From: Algorimicrobium sediminis
GTDB lineage: Bacteria; Bacteroidota; Bacteroidia; Flavobacteriales; Flavobacteriaceae
Reading direction: 5' to 3'
Length of the DNA stretch: 64,000 nucleotides
NCBI RefSeq assembly: GCF_042684585.1
Contig: NZ_JBHULS010000008.1
Span: forward strand, 8,160-72,159
Shown here one piece after another: positions 1 to 11,500 of this stretch. The notes beneath the pieces are model-generated. The model was not told where the DNA came from and did no database searches. It saw only the letters and a list, made by a program, of their open reading frames with translations. The position numbers and the translations under genes were made by a program. Position 1 is the first letter of the stretch, and each line of letters starts with the position of its first letter.

Positions 1-190
1 AAACATGGAATAACGCGTTATGTACCAACAACTTTGATAAAATGACCCTCTTGATAACAACCAACATACGTAAAATGAATTGCAGGTGCAGATTTAAAAT
101 CAGTTCCTTAAAATTAAATTTAATACTAATAACAACCTTTCATGAATTTTCCTTTATGAAAACAAATTAGTTTTTTAAACCCCAATCACA

Positions 191-960
191 ATGTCCCAAA
201 CCTACAATATCCAGAAAAGAAATTACACCAATCAAATAAGTTTAAACCATCTAGAAGTTTTTTACTTGCGCCTGCACGCCCATGGCATGAATAGCGATAC
301 CATATGCGATTTTTTAAACCTAGAAAAACTAAAAATTAACAGACTCCGCTTTACCATTTATTCCAAATTTAAAACTAAAAACTGGTGCCAAATTATTGCT
401 TTGGCCCTGGAGCAAGGACACCTTAACAAATCGGATTATGTAGATGATTTGGTTAAACAAATTGCTTTAAAGCAAGTTTCGCATCTCTTACAAATAGATA
501 AACCGGCGGCCATGCAAAAAGCCGTGTTTAAGTTTTACTTAAGTACCAAAAAAACATTCTTCAAGCCTACAACAACCAAACTGAAACAAACAAACTAACA
601 GAGGTAGAAATTACTTTAATTAAACTAAAGTTTAAAGGCCGAAGCGCGCAATATATTCGAAAGAATCTTGAATTAAGCACGCCTAAATTTAGAATTTTAA
701 GGCAAGGTATTTTTGAGAAATTGGGAACACAAAACTGGCTGCACACCTTCCGAAAAGGTATTCAAATTGGCATTTTAAACAGCTCCGAACCACATTTTTT
801 AGGCACTAAAAAAGCGGTTAAGTCTGGAGCTAAAAAAATACGCCAACTACAACAAGCAACCATGTTAAATGAAACAGACAAACAGGAGGCTATTTATAAC
901 GCGCTTTTAAATGTATATGCCGATATTGAAAACAATAGTCTCTTTAAAGTCCGGGGGTAG
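191..960 (+). pseudogene. Tandem LuxR-type HTH protein, two frames joined only by a -1 frameshift
   Basis: The first frame runs 191-598 (135 residues). Residues about 17-77 look like a LuxR-type helix-turn-helix: a spaced hydrophobic helix, a recognition helix, then the typical YSKF...ALALEQGHL ending. The -1 frame is open from 532 to the stop at 958-960 and encodes a second LuxR-like helix-turn-helix followed by a lysine-rich tail. That frame has no ATG or GTG before the middle of its HTH; its first candidate is a TTG at 721, which would cut the domain. A run of seven A at 548-554 lies in the 67-bp overlap of the two open frames. One extra A, or a -1 slip there, gives a continuous protein of about 256 residues. 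It may be a mutated gene, a sequencing error, or a true slippage site. The HTH assignment is by eye and the function is unknown; a DNA-binding regulator is the natural inference. Confidence 0.6.
548..554 (+). other. A7 homopolymer, candidate frameshift or slippage site
   Basis: Seven consecutive A read as two Lys codons in the first frame. The first frame stops at 596-598 and the -1 frame has its preceding stop at 529-531, so any join must fall between 532 and 598. This run is the only long homopolymer in that interval. The codon phase (C AAA AAA) is not the classical A AAA AAC heptamer, so transcriptional slippage or an indel is at least as likely as ribosomal frameshifting. Confidence 0.5.
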
Positions 961-1096
961 ATTTTTTTGAAGTTGGGTAATTTGGTGCACGTTTCCCTTA
1001 AATACCCCTGAAAGGTACACTGTGTAAAATACCAATTCCGTCAACTAACATATTAATTATACATTTTAAACTACAAAACAACAGCTTATTAAAAAA

Positions 1097-1312
1097 ATGG
1101 ACAGGATGAAACCCGCAACAGATAACCAAAACATGCCCCTTTTGGAAAAACGCACTAAAGTTGTTATGGCCGATAGGCCTTCTAAATTAGAATTTCTTAT
1201 AAACGAGGAATTAAGCGCTTTTTATGCAAAAGGCATTCAGGTAATAGATGTTAAATATGCTATTAGTAAAGAAGTTGGATCGGCCATAATTATATACAAC
1301 CCGAATATCTGA
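1097..1312 (+). CDS. Small Cse60-like protein
   Basis: A 71-residue protein. Residues about 31-68 carry the pattern LEFLINEEL...IQVIDVKY...SAIIIY, which resembles the small sporulation-associated Cse60 family: an acidic N-terminal helix, then a KVIDIKF-type strand and a final A-I-I-Y strand. That family has no firm biochemical role. The first 30 residues are charged and probably disordered; an alternative start is Met-4. It sits 136 bp after the split HTH gene on the same strand and ends about 200 bp before a strong terminator. I recognise the fold only by pattern, and the function is unknown. Confidence 0.5.
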   Translation: MDRMKPATDNQNMPLLEKRTKVVMADRPSKLEFLINEELSAFYAKGIQVIDVKYAISKEVGSAIIIYNPNI

Positions 1313-1507
1313 CACGTCCTTTATAAAGCATTTTTTAGCACCAAGGCCATGTAGTAAGTACTGAACGTAACAACTACTGGGCTACAAAATTTATAGCCAT
1401 TTTTTTCCTGTTTGCATACCCTACGAGTAATTGGCGCTATACTAAAACTTGTGTTCATGTAAGTAAATACAAAAATTTATATTGAATAGCTAAAATCCCG
1501 TAAAATG

Positions 1508-1546
1508 AAAATGAGCACGATAGGCCATCGCGCTCATTTTTTTTTT
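1508..1546. terminator. Bidirectional rho-independent terminator
   Basis: The arms at 1508-1516 and 1532-1540 pair over nine bases. After one mismatch, 1518-1521 pairs with 1527-1530, leaving a five-base loop. A T run follows on the plus strand and an A run precedes it. It lies between the plus-strand Cse60-like gene and the minus-strand porP/sprF gene, so it can end transcripts from both sides. Confidence 0.85.
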
Positions 1547-1619
1547 GTTAAAAATTCGGGTGTTGTATTTGGCGTAGTTGGTAGAACAAACAGCCAACGC
1601 ACCTGATATGATAGCTTGC

Positions 1620-2495
1620 CTAGAAACGAATCTGCAAGTAAAACTCATGACTCCCGTTAGACCTTCCTAACAAGTCGGAATTCACCGCATATTCGTATAA
1701 ATACCCAATAGCGGTACCTTTATAAATATCCAGCTGCACCAAACCACCTAAAGTATTATCTGTTCGAAAGTTGGCAGCAATTTGGTACTTATCATTTAAA
1801 ACCAATTTTGCCGTGAAATCGGTTGATACCGGCGCGCCACCAACATAGCGAAACATAAATGTAGGCTGCAAAGCTAGGGACTTACTTAAACTAAAATTGT
1901 AACCCCCACTTACATAATAATGAACCCGATCTGTAGCTACAGTTGCATAGCCGTCCTCATTTTTGGCGCGTTCGGTGTTTAGCAGTCTAGGTGTGGATAC
2001 AGACAAAAAGTAAGCCTCATGCTTTAAATAAAAACCAACACCAACATTAGGATTCATTCTAGAAATATCGCCCAAACTAGGATCTTGAACAATATTAAAG
2101 GTACTTAAACCTGCTGAATTTACGCGGTAACTGTTGGCACCTGCTTTTACACCCATATACAGGTTAAGCGCATTACTTAATTGGACACGGTACGAGAAGT
2201 CTACAGAAACAAAGGTTTGCTTTTCTATAAAAACCTGATCGTTTATAACCGAAATCCCTATTGATATTTTATCGCTTAAAGGTGTCATAAATGAAAACAC
2301 TTGTGTTTCTGGTGCTTCTTTTACACCCGACCACTGACTGCGAACGCCGGTTTTAAAGTAGGTATTCCCATCGACACTATTGTAAGCGGGATTTACTAAA
2401 TTAAGATGGTTTTGATAAAAACCAATAGTGCTTTCTTGTTGCGCCATAACAACGCCAGAAACGATTACTAATAGATAAAAAATTACTTTTTTCAT
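1620..2495 (-). CDS. PorP/SprF-family type IX secretion outer-membrane protein
   Basis: A 291-residue protein with a signal peptide (residues 1-18, cleavage before QQ). It has the family hallmarks: FYQNHLNLVNPAYNS near the N-terminus, then WSGVKEAPETQVFSFMTPL and alternating beta strands ending in a terminal aromatic (FYLQIRF). PorP/SprF proteins sit in the outer membrane. In Flavobacterium, SprF is needed to secrete the adhesin SprB, and sprF-like genes commonly follow genes for T9SS type B cargo. Here it lies 56 bp downstream of the giant type B protein on the same strand, so it is most likely the dedicated partner of that protein. The start is supported by the signal peptide. A general T9SS PorP role is less likely because no gld or por core genes are nearby. 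Confidence 0.9.
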   Translation of the reverse strand: MKKVIFYLLVIVSGVVMAQQESTIGFYQNHLNLVNPAYNSVDGNTYFKTGVRSQWSGVKEAPETQVFSFMTPLSDKISIGISVINDQVFIEKQTFVSVDFSYRVQLSNALNLYMGVKAGANSYRVNSAGLSTFNIVQDPSLGDISRMNPNVGVGFYLKHEAYFLSVSTPRLLNTERAKNEDGYATVATDRVHYYVSGGYNFSLSKSLALQPTFMFRYVGGAPVSTDFTAKLVLNDKYQIAANFRTDNTLGGLVQLDIYKGTAIGYLYEYAVNSDLLGRSNGSHEFYLQIRF

Positions 2496-2510
2496 TTTAT
2501 ATATTTTTAA

Positions 2511-2529
2511 GTAGAATACCGGATTCTAC
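2511..2529. other. Short hairpin between the giant adhesin gene and porP/sprF
   Basis: A seven-base perfect stem (2511-2517 with 2523-2529) and a five-base loop in the 56-bp gap. The minus-strand continuation is TTAAAAA rather than a clean U run. It looks more like a weak attenuator or processing site than a full terminator. Confidence 0.4.
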
Positions 2530-2551
2530 ATGATACCTTTTGTTTGTTATT

Positions 2552-5500
2552 CTATCTTGTTAAATATATCCAACCTTCATAATCTACAACGCCGTTACCA
2601 TTTAAATCAATTTGATAAAAATAGGATCCCCCTGGAAGTGGTTTACTATTATTTTTATAATAGCCATCCCAGGTATTTCTGTAAGACCGCGCATGGAACA
2701 CAAGGGCGCCCCATCGGTTATAAACAGACACCTTGTTGTTTGGATAATTTTCAATATTAAACACCATCCAGTAATCATTTATACCATCGCCATTTGGTGT
2801 AATCGCTTCTGAAATATTAATAACGTTTAGATCGCAAACATCGCCTTGACCATTATTATTCCTGTCCTCCTGACCTGGATTGTAGGTAAATGGGCAATTA
2901 TCGTCTTCATCTGGAACACCATCGTTATCATCATCATCGTCACAAGCATCACCTATACCGTCCATATCATTATCACTTTGATTGGGATTATTGGCGAACG
3001 GACAATTATCTTCTGTATCTGGCACACCATCATTATCATCATCGGCACCACAATTATCTTTTACCCCATCGGCATTGGAATCTATAAAGTTATTTTCAAC
3101 CGTTACATTTACAATAACAGTCGCTGTGTTTCCACTAGCATCTGTAACCGTGTATAAAACCTGATTAACACCTTCATCCGAACAACCAAAGCTATACTGA
3201 TCTAGTTCGGTAGTTATGTTGCTACACGTATCAAAGCTACCCGTATCAATATCTGCTACGGTAATACTTGCTTGCCCTGCGGCATCCAATTCAATCGTGA
3301 TGTCTTGACTGTTTATAACAGGACTTGTTAAATCCAATACAGTCACTTCAGCTGCAGCCGTACTACTATTTCCACTGGTATCTGTAGCTGTAAGTAGAAT
3401 GGTATTCACACCCAGATGACTGCAGTTAAATTCCGTCTGACTTAAACTTAAAGTGAAAACACAATTATCAAAACTGCCTGAATCAATATCTGCTGTTGTA
3501 ATGCTTGCAAATCCTTGATCATTTAAAAATATGGTTAGATTTTCTGCTGCAACTGTTGGACTGATAGCATCCACTACGGTTACAATTGCTGTATTTTCTG
3601 CGGAATTTCCGCTAGCATCCGTTACCGTTAATGTTACCTCATTAGGACCCAAATCTGAACAATCGAAACTTGAAATATCCAGAGACAAGCTGCTAATTGA
3701 ACAAGTGTCCTCACTTCCATTATTAATCATTTCTGGTGTTATGCTAGCCATACCGTTTGCATCTAACATTACAGTCAGATCTCTTGTAATAACCTGCGGC
3801 GCTGTTAAATCAGTTACCGTGACATTTTGTGTTACCGTTGTGGTGTTTCCGGCTTCATCTGCAATAGTCCAGGTTACCACCGTGATTCCTAGTGGGAAGG
3901 TTGCTGGCGCATCGTTTGTTACACTTGCAATACCACAGTTATCACTTACGGTTGGCGCGCCTAATGTGACGTTTAAAGCATCGCAACTATAGTTGGTGCT
4001 TACCGTTACATCGGCGGGAGCCGTTACTATTGGGCTGCTTGCATCTATTACAGTTACTAATTGTGTTGCTGTTGTAACATTTCCGGATGCGTCTGTTACG
4101 GTCCAGGTTACAACCGTATCGCCTAATGGGAATGTAGCTGGTGCATCATTAACAAGCCCAATCACGTTGCAATTATCGGCGGTTGTGGCGGTGCCTAATG
4201 CTACCGTTGTGGCTTCGCAATTGGCATCGGCGGTTGTTACAATATCCGCAGGCACCGTAATAGTTGGTGCTGTGGTATCATTTACTTGTACCAGTTGCGC
4301 GGCCGTTGCCGTGTTTCCGGCGTTGTCTGTTACCGTCCAAATAACCGTGGTTTCCCCTAATGGGAAGATACTCGGTGCATTGTTGGTTACAGAGGCAATA
4401 CCACAATTATCGTTGGTAATGGCATTACCTAGTGTCGCGATTTCTGCACCGCAGGCAGCGTTGGCAGCTACCGTGATGTTGGCTGGTGCGACAATCGTTG
4501 GATTCACCGTATCATTAACTGTTACATTTTGTGTTACCGTTGTGGTGTTTCCTGCTTCATCTGCAATGGTCCAGGTTACCACCGTGATTCCTAGTGGGAA
4601 GGTTGCTGGCGCATCGTTTGTTACACTTGCAATACCACAGTTATCACTTACGGTTGGTGCGCCTAATGTGACGTTTAAAGCATCGCAACTGTTGTTGGTG
4701 CTTACCGTTACATCGGCGGGAGCCGTTACTATTGGGCTGCTTGCATCTATTACAGTTACTAATTGTGTTGCTGTTGTAACATTTCCGGATGCGTCTGTTA
4801 CGGTCCAGGTTACAACCGTGTCACCTAACGGGAATGTAGCTGGTGCATCATTAACAAGCCCAATCACGTTGCAATTATCGACTGTTGTGGCTGTGCCCAA
4901 TGCTACCGTTGTGGCTTCGCAATTGGCATCGGCGGTTGTTACAATATCCGCAGGTACCGTAATAGTTGGTGCTGTAGTATCGTTTACTTGTACCAGTTGC
5001 GCGGCCGTTGCCGTGTTTCCGGCGTTGTCTGTTACCGTCCAAATAACCGTGGTTTCGCCTAATGGGAAAATACTCGGTGCATTGTTGGTTACAGAGGCAA
5101 TACCACAATTATCGTTGGTAATGGCATTACCTAATGTCGCGATTTCTGCACCGCAGGCAGCGTTGGCTGCTACCGTGATGTTGGCTGGTGCGACAATCGT
5201 TGGATTCACCGTATCATTAACTGTTACATTTTGTGTTACCGTTGTGGTGTTTCCGGCTTCATCTGCAATAGTCCAGGTTACCACCGTGATTCCTAGTGGG
5301 AAGGTTGCTGGCGCATCGTTTGTTACACTTGCAATACCACAATTATCGCTTGCCGTTGGTGCGCCTAATGTGACGTTTAAAGCATCGCAACTGTTGTTGG
5401 TGCTTACCGTTACATCGGCGGGAGCCGTTACTATTGGGTTTACAGTATCATTAACACTTACTAATTGTGTAGCTGTTGTCATGTTTCCTGAATTATCTGT

Positions 5501-8500
5501 TACAGTCCACGTTACAACCGTATCCCCTAATGGGAATGTTGCTGGTGCATTGTTGGTGGTTGTTGCCACGCCACAGTTATCGGCGGTTGTGGCGGTGCCT
5601 AATGCTACCGTTGTGGCTTCGCAATTGGCATCGGCGGTTGTTACAATATCCGCAGGCACCGTAATAGTTGGTGCTGTGGTATCGTTTACTTGTACCAGTT
5701 GCGCGGCCGTTGCCGTGTTTCCGGCGTTGTCTGTTACCGTCCAAATAACCGTGGTTTCCCCTAATGGGAAGATACTCGGTGCATTGTTGGTAACCGAAGC
5801 GACAGCACAATTATCGTTGGTAATGGCATTACCTAATGTCGCGATTTCTGCGCCGCAGGCAGCGTTGGCAGCTACCGTAATGTTGGCTGGTGCGACAATG
5901 GTTGGATTCACTGTGTCATTAACTGTTACATTTTGTGTAACCGTTGTGGTGTTTCCTGCTTCATCTGCAATGGTCCAGTTTACCACCGTGATTCCTAGTG
6001 GGAAAGTTGCTGGGGCATCGTTTGTTACACTTGCAATACCACAATTATCGCTTGTCGTTGGTGCGCCTAATGTGACGTTTAAAGCATCGCAACTATTGTT
6101 GGTGCTTACCGTCACATCGGCGGGAGCCGTTACTATTGGATTGGTAGTATCCGTAACTGTTACATCAAACGAACAGATTGTTTGGTTACCTGAAGGATCT
6201 GTTGCCGTATACTCCAATGTTGTAGTTCCTACTGGAAATACATCACCAGACGTTAATCCTGTGGTATCTGTTTGTAATACTTCTATTTCTGTTTCTATTT
6301 CAGAATAGGTAACAATGACACGTGCATATGACCCTGCTGCCCATTCTGTATTTGGATTTTGATCTAAAACTAAACAATGGTCTTCTATAGCAATACTGAA
6401 AGCGTTCTCCCCATTTGACACATAACTATTTGGGTTTAAAGGAACTGTAACTATAGTATTTTGACAAACATTATAGGGACCTTCATACAAATTATCTGCA
6501 TTCCCATTGAAACTAATTGGAAAATTACTAAAATCTGGTAATCGTGAGCCTTGAGATGGCATGGATCCTGTTTCGAACCAATCTCCTTCTTGTAGTGGTA
6601 AATCGTATTCATTTGGAAGTAAATACGACTGGTAAAACTCCACCACAACAGAAGATGGTGTTTCTAGATTTGTAGACGTCCATGCAAAATTTATTACAGG
6701 TATAGACTCCCCAGTGTAATGACATGCGAAAAAATCTAATGTATCGTTACATAAAGGACCACCAGTATTTACATAAGGAGCATCATCTTCGTTATACGAA
6801 ATTTGAGATAATGGGATATAAAATATTTCTGTATTAGTCTGTCCAGCACCAGAACAGTTATCTGTTGCTGTTGGTGGATCAAAAGTGACTACGGCACCAC
6901 ATAATTCGTCCTCGCTTGTTACTAAAATATCGTCTATACAGGTTAAAATTGGTGGTGTTTCATCTAAAACCGTTACGAACTGCATATCTGTTGCCGTGTT
7001 TCCAGCGTTGTCTGTTACAGTCCAAATAACTGTGGTTTCGCCTAATGGGAAAATACTCGGTGCATTGTTGGTAACCGAAGCGACAGCACAATTATCGTTG
7101 GTAATGGCATTACCTAATGTCGCGATTTCTGCACCGCAGGCAGCGTTGGCTGCTACCGTGATGTTGGCTGGTGCGACAATCGTTGGATTCACCGTATCAT
7201 TAACTGTTACATTTTGTGTTACCGTTGTGGTGTTTCCGGCTTCATCTGCAATGGTCCAGGTTACCACCGTGATTCCTAGTGGGAAGGTTGCTGGCGCATC
7301 GTTTGTTACACTTGCAATACCACAGTTATCGCTTACCGTTGGTACGCCTAATGTGACGTTTAAAGCATCGCAACTGTTGTTAGTGCTTACCGTTACATCG
7401 GCGGGAGCCGTTACTATTGGGCTGCTTGCATCTATTACAGTTACTAATTGTGTTGCTGTTGTAACATTTCCGGATGCGTCTGTTACGGTCCAGGTTACAA
7501 CCGTGTCGCCTAATGGGAATGTGGCTGGTGCATTGTTGGTGGTTGTAGCCACGCCACAGTTATCGGCGGTTGTGGCGGTGCCTAATGCTACCGTTGTGGC
7601 TTCGCAATTGGCATCGGCGGTTGTTACAACATCCGCAGGCACCGTAATAGTTGGTGCTGTGGTATCAATTATAGTTACATTGGCTGTAGCCGTGCTCGGG
7701 TTACCGTATATATCTGTTACGGTTAGCGTAACCATATTCACACCTAAATTCGTACAATCAAAATCGGTTATACTTGCTATAACACTTGCTATTTCCGTAT
7801 TATCTGTAGAACCGTTGTTTATTTGATTCGGTGTCATACTTACATCACCATTTGAATCTAAAACAAGGGTAATATCTTGTGTCATTGCTACCGGAGGCGT
7901 GGTATCCACAATAGTAACAATTGCCGTGCTATAATCCTGATTCCCGGATGCATCTGTTGCCACTAAAATAACGGCATTATCGCCTACGTTGGCCGTTCCA
8001 AATCTGTTTGGAGAAACCAATAGGCTAAAGTCACAATTATCAGAGGAGCCATTATCTACTTGATCGGGTGTAATAACCAGTTGGCCATTAGCGCCCAAGG
8101 CTAGCGTTATATTTTGTGCTGCAGACACAGGATCAATAGAATCTTGCACGGTAATTATAGCTATATCTGTGTTTTCGTTTCCATTAACATCTGTAACCGT
8201 TAAAGTTACCGTGTTGGTTCCTAAATTTGAACAGTCGAACGTAGTTTGTGACACAACCACAGAAGCCACCGCACAATTATCAAACGAACCGTTATTAACT
8301 TGATCTGCGGTTATGCTTGCTGTTCCGGAAGCATCTAGCTCTATAGTAAGCGGTTGCGTGAATACAGTAGGTAACACAGCATCTTCAACCGTTACCGTAG
8401 CCGTACCTGTTGACACGTTACCACTAGTATCTGTTACGGTTAACGTTACTGTATTTGCTCCTAAATGACTACAATCAAAGTTCGTACTACTTAGTGTCAT

Positions 8501-11500
8501 ACTTGCAATACCACAGTTATCACTGCTACCATTATCAATGTCGGACGCAGCAATCATTGCCTCGCCGTTAGCATCTAGTTGTAACGTTATGTCTTGTGTT
8601 ACTACTGTGGCTCCTGTCGTGTCTTCTACTGTAACCTCTGCTGCCATGGTGCTCACATTACCACTACCATCCGTTACCGTTAATACCACCGTATTAGCTC
8701 CTAAATGACTGCAATCAAAGTTCGTACTACTTAGTGTCATACTTGCAATACCACAGTTATCACTGCTACCATTATCAATGTCGGACGCAGCAATCATTGC
8801 CTCGCCGTTGGCATCTAATTGTACGGTAATATTTTGTGTGGCTACTGTAGGTGCTAAAGCATCTTCAACCGTTACAATAGCCGTATCTGTTGACACATTA
8901 CCGCTAAAATCTGTAATTGATAAGATTACTTGGTTAGCGCCTATATCTTCACAGGTAAAATTTGTAATATCCAGAGACATGTCATCAAAACCACAATTGT
9001 CTGTACTGCCATTGTTAACCAAATCTGGCGTAATCGTAACTTCGCCATTGGCATCTAATTGTACGGTAATGTCTTGTGTCATTACGGTAGGTGCTAAAGC
9101 ATCTTCAACCGTTACAATAGCCGTATCTGTTGACACATTACCGCTAAAATCTGTAATTGATAAGATTACTTGGTTAGCGCCTATATCTTCACAGGTAAAA
9201 TTTGTAATATCCAGAGACATGTCATCAAAACCACAATTGTCGGTACTGCCATTGTTAACCAAATCTGGCGTAATCGTAACTTCGCCATTGGCATCTAATT
9301 GTACAGTAATGTCTTGTGTCATTACGGTAGGTAATTCTGAATCTGTAAAAGAGACATCAAAAGTTGTTGTTTCGCTTACCCCAAAGTCGTTTGTAACCGT
9401 TAAGGTTATGGTTGCTGAACCTTGTGCATCTGTAACCGGGGTAATGGTAATGGTGCGGTCTGCTCCTGTACTAGATGCCACTATATTTGCATTAGCAACA
9501 ATAGCTGTGTTTGAGGAACTTCCTGACAGCGTTAAATTATCTACTGGCGTTGCAAAATCTGCAACTGTTACAGTAACACGTATATCTGAATTAGGGCAAC
9601 TTTCTTGATTGCTTACAGCGGTTATAGAAGGTGCTGGATTAATAACCGAAATTAATTTTGAAGCACTATTACCACAAGAAGTAAATATAGCTGTTGTAGT
9701 TCCTACTGTAAGTCCTGTAACTTCGCCACTAGCACTAATAGAAGCGATATTTGAATCACTTATTGACCACGTGCCATTTGGATACACATGCGACAATGTT
9801 AAGCTACCACCTACTGGCAATTCATGGCCACCTGTTATTTGTGGAAAGTAGCCTTCTACAAAATTACTACTATTGCCCGTTAAGGACATATTATTAAAGG
9901 TTCCTGTGTTGTTGTTAGTGGTAGCATCCAGTAATTGTATAACACTTGTATTAACACCATTGGCAACACCTTGGTCGAAAGTATAATATCCTAACAAGCC
10001 ATTCTCTTGGCCAGTTAGAGACGTATTCATATTGTTTTGAATTTCTAATTGCGTTCTGGCATCATCCCAAAAACGAACTTCATCCAATTGCCCTGCAAAA
10101 TAGTTATCTATAAAGCCAAATTGATAAGGCCCGGTAATATTAACGTTATTTGGTGCAGGTGTTGTTACCCATACCGCACCATTTACATATACTATATACT
10201 GGTTACCTTGCTTAACTAATGCGATATGAGACCAATTATTTTCCGTAAAAACTATGGGCTGATTCGTATCCGGATAATATTCAAAACGATTAAGGGTGTT
10301 GTCCTCATAAGTATCTAAATATATTTTACTTTCTTTAAAATAAATTGATGGATTTCTTGTATTTGATGTACTTCCAGCTTGATTTCCAAAAATAGCATGG
10401 TAATTAGTATCATCAAAATTGCTTGCATCGGGTTTAATCCATGCCTCTATTGTAAACGCAGTGGCTCCGTCCTGAATACTTAAGCCGGATAGAGACACAT
10501 AATCATTAACGCCATCAAAATACAATGAATTGTTAGTAGAAACGTAAACTGGTGTTCTGGTTACACTGGAACAACCGTTTGAAGCAAGGGACTCGGCGTA
10601 ATACGTTGTTCCAGAAACCAATACTTCGGTATCCGAAAGCACGTTACCACCAGTGGCAGCATCAAACCATTGTAAGGTTTCGTCATTTTGCACTGTGGCT
10701 TGTAAGTCTGCTAGTGTATCGCCATTACAAATTAATTTTCTGCCAGTATCAAGAACCACAGGTGCCTCTGGAGCTGGTTTAACCGTAATGACAACTTCGG
10801 CTGGTTGTGCGCAAGGATCGGAGGTATCCACAACCGAATAAGTTGTGGTTTCTGTAGGCGTTGCAATAACTTGATTGCCCGATGTTGTGTTTAAGCCGGT
10901 AGCAGGACTCCAAGCATATGTTGTGCCTCCAGACGCTGTTAATGTAATCGACTCACCTTCACAAAGGGTAATATTGTTGCAAGCTGGGTTTTGCGCACCA
11001 AATGCCATGTTTACATACACTTCATCATTTAAATAATCAAATGTTAAGGACGAATGCGTGCCCGGAAAACTAACAATGGTAAACCCCTCTGCACCAGTCA
11101 TACTCGTGGAATTTGAGTAGGTCATGCCTAAACCATTCCAAATTACCTGATACGGTACAGAAGTAACAATACCAACAGGATAAGTAGGGTTTCCGATACT
11201 TGAAAATGCGACTTGTGGATTTGTAACCGGTTCGCTAAAAGCAATAGTAAACGTACCGGCAAAATCATTTCTTACAACGTTGTTAGTTGGTACATTATAC
11301 GCTGTAGGGAATGCGGCGTGATTAAACATTGCCGAAGTTTGCATACCACCATTAGAGTGTGTTACGGTAGCCGTAACATCCCCGAACAAAATTCCTGTTC
11401 CCGTTGTGGATGTAATCGTATTAAAAACCACCCATTCTAAACTATTGGCTTCACATAATGAATTGGATACAACTAAGGGTTGTGGCACCAAGTTTACTGT

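Noticed and set aside
548..554. Classical A AAA AAC ribosomal slippery heptamer
   Set aside because: The phase of the zero frame gives C AAA AAA, followed by ACA, not the consensus. The run is kept only as a slippage or indel candidate.
3531..9851. Long plus-strand open frames (up to 771 codons) opposite the adhesin
   Set aside because: They lie antisense to the HYR repeats, share their period, and have low-complexity Val/Thr/Ser composition. The minus frame has a signal peptide and known domains.
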